Shown: piece after piece, positions 7,348-16,232 of the stretch | Position numbering within the stretch: position 1 is the stretch's first letter | Layout: the number at the start of each line of letters is the position of its first letter | NCBI GenBank assembly: GCA_016873775.1 | Contig: VGWC01000023.1 | Location: 1-34,047, forward strand | Reading direction: 5' to 3' | Length of the DNA stretch: 34,047 nucleotides | Source: Ignavibacteria bacterium | GTDB taxonomy: Bacteria; Bacteroidota; Ignavibacteria; UBA10030; F1-140-MAGs086 | Translations under genes and position numbers: made by a program | The notes under the pieces: model-generated | Databases searched by the model: none | Told to the model about the DNA's origin: nothing | What the model saw: the letters and a program-made list of their open reading frames with translations, nothing else

Positions 7348-8376
7348 ATGAAATCAATCCGATTCCACGAATTTGGCAACGCTAATGTTCTTCGCTTTGA
7401 AGATGCGCCAATGCCGATAATCAACGACGACGAAGTTCTTGTTCAACTCAAAGCCGCATCGCTCAATCATCTCGATATTTGGGTGAGAAGCGGAACACGC
7501 GAACGCAATACGCCGCTTCCGCATATTCCCGGAAGTGATGGCGCAGGTATTGTTGTCGAAGTTGGAAAAAATGTTTCAAGTGTAAAAGTTGGAGAGCGCG
7601 TTTTAATTTCTCCCGGATTAAGTTGCGGTGAATGTAATTTTTGCAAAGAGCAAAAAGAAAATTTGTGTTCGCAATATCGCGTGTTAGGAACAAGAGAAAG
7701 TGGATCGTATGCCGAGTTTGTCAAACTTCCCTCGCGAAATGTTTTTCTGATTCCATCGAATATAGGTTTCAACGATGCCGCTGCATTTCCGCTTGTGTTT
7801 CTTACTGCGTGGCATATGTTGATTACGCTTGCGCAACTCAAAGAAAACGAAACAGTATTGATTCACGGTGCAGGAAGCGGTGTTGGCATTGCGGCGATTC
7901 AGATTGCAAAAATGTTTAATGCAAAAATTATTACGACAGCGGGAAGCGATGATAAACTCGCACAAGCACAACAACTCGGCGCAGATGAACTCATCAATTA
8001 CAACGCGAAAAATTTTTCTGACGAAGTAAAACGCATCACGGAGAAAAAAGGCGTTGATGTTGTGTTTGAACACATTGGCGGCGACGTGTTTGAAAAAAGT
8101 ATTTTCCTTTTGCGCAAAGGCGGAAGATTAGTTACGTGCGGCGCGACAATCGGTTACGAAACAAAACTCGATTTGCGATATTTGTATTCGCGCCATCTTA
8201 AGTTGCTCGGTTCTTTTATGGGAACAAGCAACGACTTGAGAGCCGTTCTCGCGCATCTCGCTTCGGGAAAATTGAAACCGATTATTGATAGCGTTTTTCC
8301 GCTACACAATGCCGCAGATGCGCAACGACGAATGGAAGAACGAAAACAGTTTGGGAAGATTGTGATTGAAATTTAG
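7348..8376 (+). CDS. Medium-chain alcohol dehydrogenase / quinone oxidoreductase family protein
   Basis: The 342-residue NAD(P)-dependent oxidoreductase has an N-terminal GroES-like domain and a Rossmann domain with HGAGSGVGIAAIQIAK (about 173-188). The structural zinc lobe is intact, with Cys93, Cys96, Cys99 and Cys107 (SCGECNFCKEQKENLC). The catalytic-zinc positions are not: where classical alcohol dehydrogenases have Cys and GHE, this protein has NHLD and PGSDGAG. That pattern fits zinc-independent enoyl or quinone reductase members that keep only the structural zinc. The substrate cannot be told from sequence. The ATG at 7348 follows the CACTAAG repeat closely and has a GAGAAAA stretch in front. 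The stop at 8376 is immediately followed by another word repeat. Confidence 0.85.
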   Translation: MKSIRFHEFGNANVLRFEDAPMPIINDDEVLVQLKAASLNHLDIWVRSGTRERNTPLPHIPGSDGAGIVVEVGKNVSSVKVGERVLISPGLSCGECNFCKEQKENLCSQYRVLGTRESGSYAEFVKLPSRNVFLIPSNIGFNDAAAFPLVFLTAWHMLITLAQLKENETVLIHGAGSGVGIAAIQIAKMFNAKIITTAGSDDKLAQAQQLGADELINYNAKNFSDEVKRITEKKGVDVVFEHIGGDVFEKSIFLLRKGGRLVTCGATIGYETKLDLRYLYSRHLKLLGSFMGTSNDLRAVLAHLASGKLKPIIDSVFPLHNAADAQRRMEERKQFGKIVIEI

Positions 8377-8437
8377 TTCACGCAAAGGCGCCAAGTCGCA
8401 AAAAATAATTTCTGTTATCTTTGCGGCTTTGCGCGAA
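8377..8437. repeat. CGCAAAG-word inverted repeat
   Basis: TTCACGCAAAGGCGCCAAG (8377-8395) pairs imperfectly with CTTTGCGGCTTTGCGCGAA (8419-8437). It begins on the base after the dehydrogenase stop codon. It shares the two-words-per-arm layout of the other elements. No T run follows. Confidence 0.75.
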
Positions 8438-8447
8438 AAAATACAAA

Positions 8448-8502
8448 ATGAATCTTCTTAATAACTTTCTTCTTTTCTGTTCCACAAATTCGTGGCTGAA
8501 AA
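8448..8502 (+). repeat. Direct repeat copy 1: 5' fragment of a proline dehydrogenase-like gene
   Basis: These 55 bases match 9290-9344 at 51 positions. Both begin with an ATG and encode nearly the same peptide (MNLLNNFLLFCSTNSWLK here, MNLLKNFLLFCSTNSWMK in copy 2). Here the frame degenerates after about 20 codons. The two copies bracket the antitoxin/PIN pair at 8545-9230. They contain CCACAAATTCGTGG, which resembles the CACGAATT word, possibly by chance. Confidence 0.8.
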
Positions 8503-8544
8503 CAAACGTAAAACATTTTGGTATATTTTGTCCAAGAAAAAATT

Positions 8545-8784
8545 ATGAATACAGTAAAAGAAAACTTACACAATGCGATTGAACAACTTTCCGAAGAAGA
8601 AGCGAGCGCAGTATTAACATTAGTAGAGCGTGTGCATCAGAAAGAATCAATAGACGAAACAATACGTACATTGAGAAGTTCATCGCTCAAACTTCCTCAA
8701 ACACCGCAAAAGTTTCAATATGTCGAACCAGTGTCGGCATCGGGAAAATCTGCGTCGCAACAACTCATTGACGACCGACGGTGA
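8545..8784 (+). CDS. Antitoxin of a VapBC-like pair
   Basis: The 79-residue protein starts at the ATG at 8545; an upstream TTG in frame at 8518 is less likely. It begins MNTVKENLHNAIEQLSEEEA, an amphipathic helix typical of small dimerising antitoxins, and ends in a charged, probably disordered tail (ASQQLIDDRR). No canonical AbrB or ribbon-helix-helix domain is obvious, so its class is uncertain. Its stop overlaps the GTG start of the PIN toxin by four bases (GTGA), the usual arrangement for co-translated antitoxin-toxin pairs. In the family it would wrap the toxin active site and repress its own promoter. The whole pair lies between two copies of a 55-base repeat. Confidence 0.65.
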   Translation: MNTVKENLHNAIEQLSEEEASAVLTLVERVHQKESIDETIRTLRSSSLKLPQTPQKFQYVEPVSASGKSASQQLIDDRR

Positions 8785-9230
8785 ATATTTATTATCTCGA
8801 CGCAAGCGCGTGGCTCAAGCGATATATCCGTGAAGATGGAACTGCATTTGTTCAAAAACTATTTTCCAAAGAAAATTTGCTTGCGTGTTCTTCCCTCGGT
8901 TTCGTTGAAGTGATTGCAACACTTTCGCGAAAACTGAAAGCAAAAGAAATTTCGCTCTTTGCTTTTGAAGAAAAAGTAAGAGAAGCAGAAAATGATTGGA
9001 TGAAGTTTGCTCATATTGAAATAGATATGGAAAATATAACGGCGGCAATTTCGTTGGCAAAAAAACATTTCCTTCGCGGTGCCGATGCGATTCATTTATC
9101 AGCGGCATTATCTTTGAAACTTCATTTTTCTTCCAGCCAAGATTCATTTCAATTTATTTCTTCTGACGATGAATTGAATAACGCGGCAAAAGAATATGAT
9201 ATGAATGTTGTTAATCCTGCGCGAGTGTAA
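8781..9230 (+). CDS. PIN-domain toxin (VapC-like ribonuclease)
   Basis: The 149-residue PIN protein has the first catalytic aspartate in YYLDASAWLKRY (Asp7), a conserved glutamate in SSLGFVEVIATLSRK (about 43), and the third acidic motif in LRGADAIHLSAAL (about 98). A C-terminal FISSDDELNNAA motif follows. These are the four acidic positions expected to bind Mg or Mn for RNA cleavage, so the toxin looks intact. The start is GTG, overlapping the antitoxin stop by four bases; starting further in would remove the Asp-bearing strand. VapC relatives usually cut tRNA or rRNA; the target here is unknown. It differs from the DUF3368-type PIN remnant at 16-249 and is not its intact copy. Confidence 0.85.
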   Translation: MNIYYLDASAWLKRYIREDGTAFVQKLFSKENLLACSSLGFVEVIATLSRKLKAKEISLFAFEEKVREAENDWMKFAHIEIDMENITAAISLAKKHFLRGADAIHLSAALSLKLHFSSSQDSFQFISSDDELNNAAKEYDMNVVNPARV

Positions 9231-9289
9231 TAATTGTTTGATGTACCCATCAAAAAACTCTCTGTGCGAACGCTTTTGTATAGCACACT

Positions 9290-9403
9290 ATGAACCTTCT
9301 CAAAAACTTTCTTCTTTTCTGTTCCACAAATTCGTGGATGAAAAATACGTTACCGAAATATCGTTTTGTGCAACGCGCAGTAAAACGATTTATGCCGGGA
9401 GAA
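9290..9403 (+). pseudogene. 5' remnant of a proline dehydrogenase-like gene (contains direct repeat copy 2)
   Basis: The frame from the ATG at 9290 reads MNLLKNFLLFCSTNSWMK, then LPKYRFVQRAVKRFMPGE, which resembles the N-terminus of monofunctional proline dehydrogenases (an amphipathic start, then a VxRFMPGE-like motif). After the GE at about 9403 the resemblance ends, and the DNA becomes readable on the minus strand as another gene remnant. A plus-strand stop falls at 9449. The first 55 bases duplicate 8448-8502. Proline dehydrogenase is a flavoenzyme of proline catabolism needing about 300 residues, so nothing functional remains. The family call rests on a short stretch and is moderate. Confidence 0.5.
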
Positions 9404-9932
9404 GATACTGTCTATATGATGTCCTGCATTCGGTGTATGGTAAAGGTTTGACTTACTCTGTAGTTCACTAATATTGTACCGGAAGAAATAATAGTTCCAT
9501 CAGTAGGTTGTGTAACCGTAAGAACATATTTCACAACTTGTGTAATTGCTGAAGAAGCACTCCATAATAATTCATATCTCCGCTATAGACAGCGGTGATA
9601 GTATGATTTCCACCAAATAGCGATGAAGTTGTGAACGAAGCAATTGTCCAGTTCCTCGGACTTGTTGAAGCACGAGCATTACTGCAAAATACCGTATTAT
9701 CTCCTCCAGAACCTACACCGTCTTTCGTATGTGCTGTCCATTTATACTGATATAACTTCGGCGTTCCGTCATTATTTAAGACTCCATTCCCCGATGAATC
9801 AAGTCCGGATAATATTTTACATTTAATACCAAAGTTTGCTTTTACCCCGTATTGAGAAGATGCACAAAGCGGATACACTGTTATTATCAACAACAAAAAA
9901 AGTTTTGCCATTGTATTTGAAATAATTTTCAA
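9404..9932 (-). pseudogene. Broken secreted protein with an Ig-like repeat (two frameshifts, 3' end lost)
   Basis: On the minus strand, from 9932, there is a signal peptide (MAKLFLLLIITVYPLCASSQ) and an unrecognised region. An Ig-like Big_3-type strand pattern follows, SLFGGNHTITAVYSGDMNYYG. The frame then stops at 9531. Changing frame by one base near 9561-9566 continues the domain as SASSAITQVVKYVLTVTQP and TDGTIISSGTI. A second one-base shift near 9437 gives PNAGHHIDSIFS, the typical FTITPNAGYHIDS motif of bacterial repeat domains. Homology stops at about 9404, where the proline dehydrogenase remnant begins. Such proteins in this phylum are usually long cell-surface or T9SS substrates. The gene has therefore lost its 3' part by rearrangement and has decayed by single-base deletions. 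Confidence 0.65.
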
Positions 9933-11767
<1,835 letters not shown>

Positions 11768-11768
11768 A

Positions 11769-12032
11769 ATGAACGATAAAAAATTCTCACTGGAAATTGT
11801 TTCGCCCAAAGCAACAGTGTTTAACGGTGAAGTAACTTCATTTACCGTTCCCGGCGAACTGGGAAGTTTTCAGGTTCTTTACAATCATGCGCCGATTCTT
11901 TCTTCGCTTTCCGGTGGAATAATTAAATTTGTGGAAGCAAACGGAAACGAAACTTGCTACAAAACAAACGGTGGGTTTGCTGAAGTTCATAACAATAAAG
12001 CATCCATCGTTACGGAAGTAGAAAAACTCTAA
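11769..12032 (+). CDS. atpC: F1 ATP synthase subunit epsilon (short form)
   Basis: The 87-residue protein has the epsilon N-terminal beta-sandwich: FSLEIVSPKATVFNGEV, VPGELGSFQVLYNHAPILSS and the closing GGFAEVHNNKASIVTEV. It lacks the C-terminal two-helix domain found in the roughly 135-residue proteins, so it cannot form the extended inhibitory state described for E. coli. Short epsilon subunits are common in Bacteroidota and Chlorobi. The ATG lies one base after the atpD stop, so the two genes are co-transcribed and probably translationally coupled. A hairpin terminator follows. Confidence 0.93.
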   Translation: MNDKKFSLEIVSPKATVFNGEVTSFTVPGELGSFQVLYNHAPILSSLSGGIIKFVEANGNETCYKTNGGFAEVHNNKASIVTEVEKL

Positions 12033-12068
12033 AACTGTTTTTCCTATCGCTTCTCTTTTTAAAAAAAC

Positions 12069-12100
12069 ACTCTCGTTGACTGAGAGTAGCTTTTTCTTTT
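12069..12100 (+). terminator. Terminator of atpDC
   Basis: ACTCTC (12069-12074) pairs with GAGAGT (12082-12087) across a GTTGACT loop. It is flanked by an A run on the left and CTTTTTCTTTT on the right. The stem is short but the layout is that of an intrinsic terminator, 37 bases after atpC. Confidence 0.7.
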
Positions 12101-12129
12101 AAATACCCAATTTCTAGTTTGTTGTAGAA

Positions 12130-12239
12130 TCAAGAAGATTGCTTCGGTGCGCCCGCATTGACAGTTTCCATTTGAGGGTGTTTTGCAAAGTCTTCATATA
12201 ATATATTTGCTAAACGGCTTCATTTATTTGCGCAAACAT
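12130..12239 (-). pseudogene. Possible 3' coding remnant, family unknown
   Basis: On the minus strand the sequence reads MFAQINEAV from 12239 and then meets a stop at 12220-12222. In the adjacent frame it continues as RLANILYEDFAKHPQMETV then NAGAPKQSS, ending in TGA at 12130. The composition looks coding and one frameshift joins the pieces. I do not recognise the family. It could be chance. The remaining gap (12240-12344) holds nothing else that I can support. Confidence 0.25.
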
Positions 12240-12344
12240 TTTTTTACAAGTAAAAGATCGTAACCGGTATGCAACATTTCAAAAATCATTTTTTCCCAAT
12301 AATATTTTAACTTTTATCGTTCAGTTGCAAAAAACAAAAACAAC

Positions 12345-13064
12345 CTACACTCCCACACTTTTTCCAACTTCTAACTCCATTACTTTCATTCGCAATGCGG
12401 GAGAAAGGAGTTTTTTCAATGCTTCCGGGGTTCCGCTTAATACGGGAAATGTTCCGTAGTGCATTCCGATAATGAATTTCGGATTGATAAGCGTACAAGC
12501 ATACGCCGCTTCTTTGGGTCCCATCGTGTATAAATCGCCAATCGGAAGAAACGCAATATCGGGAGTGTACAATTCTCCGATAATTTTCATATCGGAGAAA
12601 ACGCTTGTATCTCCTGCGTAGTAAATTTTGAAACCGTTTTCAAATTCCACAACAAATCCCGCGGCTTCGCCTCCGCAAAGAATTTTCGCACCGTCTTCAA
12701 TCGTAGAACTGTGTTTTGCATCTGTCATCGTAATTTTTATTCCGTCAACGTCCATTGTTCCGCCTTTATTCATTCCGATTGCTGAAGAAATACCTTTACT
12801 TTGCAAGAACAAATATATTTCGAAAATACAAATCACTTTTGCTTGAGTGCGTTTTGCAATTTCAATAGTATTGCCGAGATGGTCGCTGTGTCCGTGCGAA
12901 ACGAGAATAATATCTGCACTGATTGTGTCTTTTATTTCACGCGGCGCTTCCGGATTATCAAGCCACGGGTCAAGGAGAACTATTTTTCCGTTTGAAGTTA
13001 CCAATTGAAACGCGCTATGTCCAAGCCACGTAATGTTGAGTTTATTTTTTTGAGAAGTTATCAT
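12345..13064 (-). CDS. UPF0173 family metal-dependent hydrolase
   Basis: The 239-residue protein belongs to the metallo-beta-lactamase fold. The start at 13064 is chosen over the upstream in-frame ATG at 13142. It has GAGG eight bases in front and gives the family's normal N-terminus, a few residues before LNITWLGHSAFQL. Metal-binding residues are visible in SHGHSDHLGN (HxHxDH), in TDAKHSS, in YYAGDTSVFSDM (the Asp of motif 4) and in the final GMHYGTFP histidine. Family members hydrolyse an unknown small substrate; the N-acylphosphatidylethanolamine-like hydrolase resemblance is distant. It is a lone minus-strand gene facing atpDC and divergent from the 13367 gene. Confidence 0.85.
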   Translation of the reverse strand: MITSQKNKLNITWLGHSAFQLVTSNGKIVLLDPWLDNPEAPREIKDTISADIILVSHGHSDHLGNTIEIAKRTQAKVICIFEIYLFLQSKGISSAIGMNKGGTMDVDGIKITMTDAKHSSTIEDGAKILCGGEAAGFVVEFENGFKIYYAGDTSVFSDMKIIGELYTPDIAFLPIGDLYTMGPKEAAYACTLINPKFIIGMHYGTFPVLSGTPEALKKLLSPALRMKVMELEVGKSVGV

Positions 13065-13366
13065 AAATGCCTCGATGAATATGTGTAGAAAAAATGCGAC
13101 AAAAATTTCGGAAAATTGTTTTGGAAAAACAACAATATGCAATTACACGATTCTCGTTATCGTTGCTTGTATGTACCGGTTGAAGTTCCGTCTATGGATT
13201 TGGAAATTCTCAATTGCAAAATCCAAATGCTAAATTCTAAAAACCAAAAAGCAATTACAGTTTTGCAAATTTTTTCACTTATGTTTTTTCATCGTACATC
13301 GCAAATCGCACATCCCAAATCCATTTCATATATTCTCCATAACTTTTTCACAAAATAAAAAATTCC
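13065..13366. other. Divergent gap with degenerate word repeats
   Basis: This gap separates the minus-strand hydrolase from the plus-strand phosphodiesterase, so it must hold promoters in both directions. I see no gene. From 13290 to 13323 there is a CATCGTACATCGCAAATCGC run followed by CACATCCCAAATCC, a CATC/AAATC word repeat. It is the reverse-strand counterpart of the GAGATTTGAGATGTGGGATG words at 15154. At 13206-13260 there is a looser AAATTC/AAATCC word run. Neither forms a clear hairpin here. Confidence 0.45.
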
Positions 13367-14161
13367 TTGGCACTACTCAACATACTCTTTATCGGCGATA
13401 TTGTCGGAACTCCCGGTTATCAAATCGTCGAAACATTTCTCAAAAAATTTATTGACGATTATCAGATTGATTTCTGCGTTGCAAACGGCGAAAACATTGA
13501 CAACGGAAAAGGAATTCGTCAGCAAGATGCGACGAATCTTTTTAATCTCGGTGTGCACGTTATTACGAGCGGAAATCATTTGTGGGAAAATTGGGAATCG
13601 CGAAAAGTTCTTGCGAAAGAAAAATATGTTTTGCGTCCGCTCAATTATCCGCGCGAGAATCCCGGTAACGGTTATGCAATTTATGATTTGAAAGAGAAAG
13701 GAAAAGTCGGCGTTCTCAATTTGCAAGGAAGAATTTATATGTCGCCGATTGATTGTCCTTTTCACACAGCAGAATGGGCGCTGCCAAAAATTTCTGCGGA
13801 AACTAAAGTGATACTCGTTGATATGCACGCCGATGCAACTGCAGAAAAAGTAACGATGGGATGGTTTCTCGATGGACGTGTGAGCGCAGTGCTGGGAACG
13901 CATACGCACATTCCCACTGCCGACGGAAGAATTTTGCCGAAAGGAACTGCATACATTACCGATGTTGGAATGACCGGACCGTATGATTCTTCGCTCGGAA
14001 TGAAAAAAGAAATTGCGATTCGCCGAATGATTACGCAAACTGCGCACAAGTACGAACTCGCAAGCAACGACGTTCATCTTTGCGGTGCGTATGTGCAAGT
14101 TGATAGCGAAACCGGAAAAGCAGTGAAGTTTGAACAGATACAATTTCCGAAGTTTGTGTAG
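13367..14161 (+). CDS. YmdB-type metallophosphoesterase (TIGR00282 family)
   Basis: The 264-residue protein has the dimetal phosphoesterase motifs in order: LFIGDIVGTPGYQ, CVANGENIDNGKG, ITSGNHLWEN, VDMHADATAEKVTMGW and VLGTHTHIPTADGRILP. In Bacillus and relatives this family hydrolyses 2',3'-cyclic nucleotides and affects RNA metabolism and stationary-phase behaviour; the substrate here is inferred. The start is a TTG at 13367, giving ALLNILFIGDIVG, because no in-frame ATG lies before the GDIVG metal motif. It heads a plus-strand series with folD. A CACGGAT inverted repeat separates the two genes. Confidence 0.88.
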   Translation: MALLNILFIGDIVGTPGYQIVETFLKKFIDDYQIDFCVANGENIDNGKGIRQQDATNLFNLGVHVITSGNHLWENWESRKVLAKEKYVLRPLNYPRENPGNGYAIYDLKEKGKVGVLNLQGRIYMSPIDCPFHTAEWALPKISAETKVILVDMHADATAEKVTMGWFLDGRVSAVLGTHTHIPTADGRILPKGTAYITDVGMTGPYDSSLGMKKEIAIRRMITQTAHKYELASNDVHLCGAYVQVDSETGKAVKFEQIQFPKFV

Positions 14162-14167
14162 TTGAAA

Positions 14168-14258
14168 AATAGAACACGGATTACACGGATGAAACAGATG
14201 TTCACAGATTTTTAATCCGTGCCGAATCCGTAACAATCTGTGTTATCCGTGTTCTATT
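14168..14258. repeat. CACGGATT-word inverted repeat
   Basis: The 23-base arms at 14168-14190 and 14236-14258 pair at 21 positions (outer AATAGAACACGGAT with ATCCGTGTTCTATT). The interior holds more GAT/ACAGAT words. It fills the space between the YmdB-like gene and folD and ends 14 bases before the folD ATG. It is the best-paired of the word elements. Confidence 0.9.
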
Positions 14259-14272
14259 AAAAACATTTTCCA

Positions 14273-15148
14273 ATGGCAACAATAATTGACGGCAAAAAAA
14301 TCTCGCAACAAATTCTCGATGAAATAAAACTCGAAACCGAGAAACTCAAACGCGAGCACAACATTACTCCGGGACTTGCGTTTCTTATTGTTGGAGAAAA
14401 TCCTGCATCGTTGAGTTATGTAAATTCAAAAGGAAAAGCGTGCGATGAAATGGGATTTTTTTCTCTCACCGAAAAACTTCTATCCGTAACTACCGAATCG
14501 CAGTTGCTGCGTTTGATTGAACGATTGAATCACAGTGAAAAAATTCATGGTATACTTGTTCAACTTCCATTGCCAAAACAGATTTCCGAAAGTAGAATTA
14601 TCGAAGCGATTGATTTCCGAAAAGATGTTGACGGTTTTCACCCCGTGAATATTGGTAAACTTGTCGCTGGGGAAAAATGTTTTCTTCCGTGCACGCCTGC
14701 GGGAATTTATGAACTGCTTGTGCGCAGTGGAATTGAAACAAGCGGCAAACACGTTGTCGTTATTGGTCGCAGTAACATTGTCGGAAAACCGATTTCGAAT
14801 ATTCTTTTACAAAAACATAGTGGAAATTCCGTAGTAACAATTGTTCATACGGGAGCGAAGGATATTTCATATTTCACGAAGCAAGCAGATATTCTCATTG
14901 CTGCAATTGGCAAACCGAAATTTGTCACGAAAGAAATGGTGAAAGAAAACGCTGTCATAATTGATGTTGGAATAAATCGCATTGAAGATTCAACGACAAA
15001 AACCGGTTACAAAATTGTCGGCGATGTAGATTTTGAAAATGTAAAAAATGTTGCAAACGCAATTACACCTGTTCCCGGCGGCGTTGGTCCGATGACGATT
15101 GCAATGCTGATGAAGAATACTTTGGAAGCGGCGAAAGGAAATTTTTGA
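14273..15148 (+). CDS. folD: Bifunctional methylenetetrahydrofolate dehydrogenase/cyclohydrolase
   Basis: The 291-residue enzyme interconverts 5,10-methylene- and 10-formyl-tetrahydrofolate, using NADP. It shows the catalytic region SLSYVNSKGKACDEMGF (Tyr and Lys of the active site), HGILVQLPLPKQ, the KDVDGFHPVNIGKL motif, PCTPAGIYELL, and the nucleotide-binding VVVIGRSNIVGKPISNILL. The C-terminal PVPGGVGPMTIAMLMKNT is canonical. Length and start are normal. It supplies one-carbon units for purines and formyl-Met, and links functionally to ftcD at 28386, which feeds formimino carbon from histidine into the same pool. The next gene's start lies three bases after the stop. Confidence 0.96.
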   Translation: MATIIDGKKISQQILDEIKLETEKLKREHNITPGLAFLIVGENPASLSYVNSKGKACDEMGFFSLTEKLLSVTTESQLLRLIERLNHSEKIHGILVQLPLPKQISESRIIEAIDFRKDVDGFHPVNIGKLVAGEKCFLPCTPAGIYELLVRSGIETSGKHVVVIGRSNIVGKPISNILLQKHSGNSVVTIVHTGAKDISYFTKQADILIAAIGKPKFVTKEMVKENAVIIDVGINRIEDSTTKTGYKIVGDVDFENVKNVANAITPVPGGVGPMTIAMLMKNTLEAAKGNF

Positions 15149-15151
15149 GAT

Positions 15152-15324
15152 ATGAGATTTGAGATGTGGGATGTGAGTCGAAAGATTTTAGATTTTAGAT
15201 TGAAGATTTTAGATTTCATTTTTCTTCCTCTATGCTCTATGCTCGCTGCTCTCTGCTTTTTCTCTTGCAACAATCAACAAACCAACAAACCAACAAACGA
15301 GCAAACAAATCAACAAACTCAAAC
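15152..15324 (+). repeat. Three concatenated word repeats inside the M28 leader
   Basis: Bases 15152-15216 are GAGATTTGAGATGTGGGATG-type and TTTTAGATTTTAGAT-type words. Bases 15228-15256 are CTCTATGCTCTATGCTCGCT-type words. Bases 15268-15324 are AACA/AACC tetranucleotides. In frame they encode MRFEMWDVSRKILDFRLKI, PLCSMLAALCFF and NQQTNKPTNEQTNQQTQT. So the n-region, hydrophobic core and linker each derive from a different repeat. Confidence 0.7.
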
Positions 15325-16204
15325 ATCAAATGCCAAATCTCCAATCGCTGTTCCATCATTCAATAAAAAATCCGCGTGGAATTATTTACTTGCGCAGACA
15401 AACTTTGGTCCGCGAAATCCGGGAAGTGTTGGACATAAAAAATGTTTACAATATCTCTCAAACGAACTTTCCAAATTTGCCGATACTGTTATTCTTCAAC
15501 CATTCACGCACGTTGGTTACGGGAATGAAGTTTTTACAATGACAAATATTTTGGGAAGGTTTCAACCGAACAACCCGAACAGAATTTTACTTCTCGCTCA
15601 TTGGGATACTCGCCCTCGCGCAGACAGAGATGACAATATATCCAAGCAGAATCAACCGATTCTCGGCGCGAATGACGGTGCGAGTGGCGTTGCTGTGTTG
15701 TTGGAAATTGCGCGCACATTGAAAGAAACAAAACCAAACATCGGCGTTGATATTTTATTTGTTGACGGCGAAGATTACGGCGAAGAAGGAGATTTGTCGC
15801 GTTATCTTCTCGGCGCAAAATATTTTGCAAAAAATTTTCGCTTTGAACACACGCCTCAATTCGGAATTTTGCTTGATATGATTGGTGACGCAGAACTCGA
15901 AATCAAACGAGAAAAAGCATCGATGCATTTCGCTCCCGATGTAGTTGAACTCGTGTGGAATACGGCGAACGAACTTGGCATTCCTCAATTCGCCGATGGA
16001 GAAGGACCGAGTTTAATTGACGACCATATTCCCTTCAACGAAGTGGGAATAAAATGTATTGACTTGATTGATTTCAACTATCCGAATGAAACGCAAAACT
16101 ATTGGCACACAACGCACGACACGCCAGAACATTGCAGTGCGGAAAGTTTGGAAGCCGTGGGAACAGTTTTGCTCAATGTAATTTTTCGATTTCAAAGTTT
16201 GTAA
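15152..16204 (+). CDS. M28-family lipoprotein, glutaminyl cyclase/aminopeptidase-like
   Basis: The 350-residue protein has the zinc hydrolase motifs of the glutaminyl-peptide cyclotransferase branch of M28: LLAHWDTRPRADRD, GANDGASGVAVLLEI, VDGEDYGEEGD, DDHIPFNEVGIKCIDLIDF and NYWHTTHDTPEHC. The His/Asp, Glu and Asp metal ligands all appear present. Ahead of the enzyme lies a hydrophobic segment ending in ALCFFSC, a plausible lipobox, so it is probably an outer- or inner-membrane lipoprotein facing the periplasm. Then comes a Gln/Asn/Thr-rich linker. The start is uncertain. The ATG at 15152 gives a long n-region, while the Met at 15236 would leave too short a signal. Nearly the whole leader is written in word repeats (see the repeat entry). 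Confidence 0.82.
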   Translation: MRFEMWDVSRKILDFRLKILDFIFLPLCSMLAALCFFSCNNQQTNKPTNEQTNQQTQTSNAKSPIAVPSFNKKSAWNYLLAQTNFGPRNPGSVGHKKCLQYLSNELSKFADTVILQPFTHVGYGNEVFTMTNILGRFQPNNPNRILLLAHWDTRPRADRDDNISKQNQPILGANDGASGVAVLLEIARTLKETKPNIGVDILFVDGEDYGEEGDLSRYLLGAKYFAKNFRFEHTPQFGILLDMIGDAELEIKREKASMHFAPDVVELVWNTANELGIPQFADGEGPSLIDDHIPFNEVGIKCIDLIDFNYPNETQNYWHTTHDTPEHCSAESLEAVGTVLLNVIFRFQSL

Positions 16205-16232
16205 GACAATTTTCAAAATCGTTCTCCGGCGA

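Noticed and set aside
9205-9471. An 88-codon plus-strand frame after the PIN toxin
   Set aside because: It overlaps the proline dehydrogenase remnant in another frame and has no coding character of its own.
13116-13358. An 80-codon plus-strand frame in the gap before the YmdB-like gene
   Set aside because: Most of it is written in AAATTC and CATC/AAATC word repeats. It has no recognisable domain and overlaps the 5' leader of the minus-strand hydrolase.
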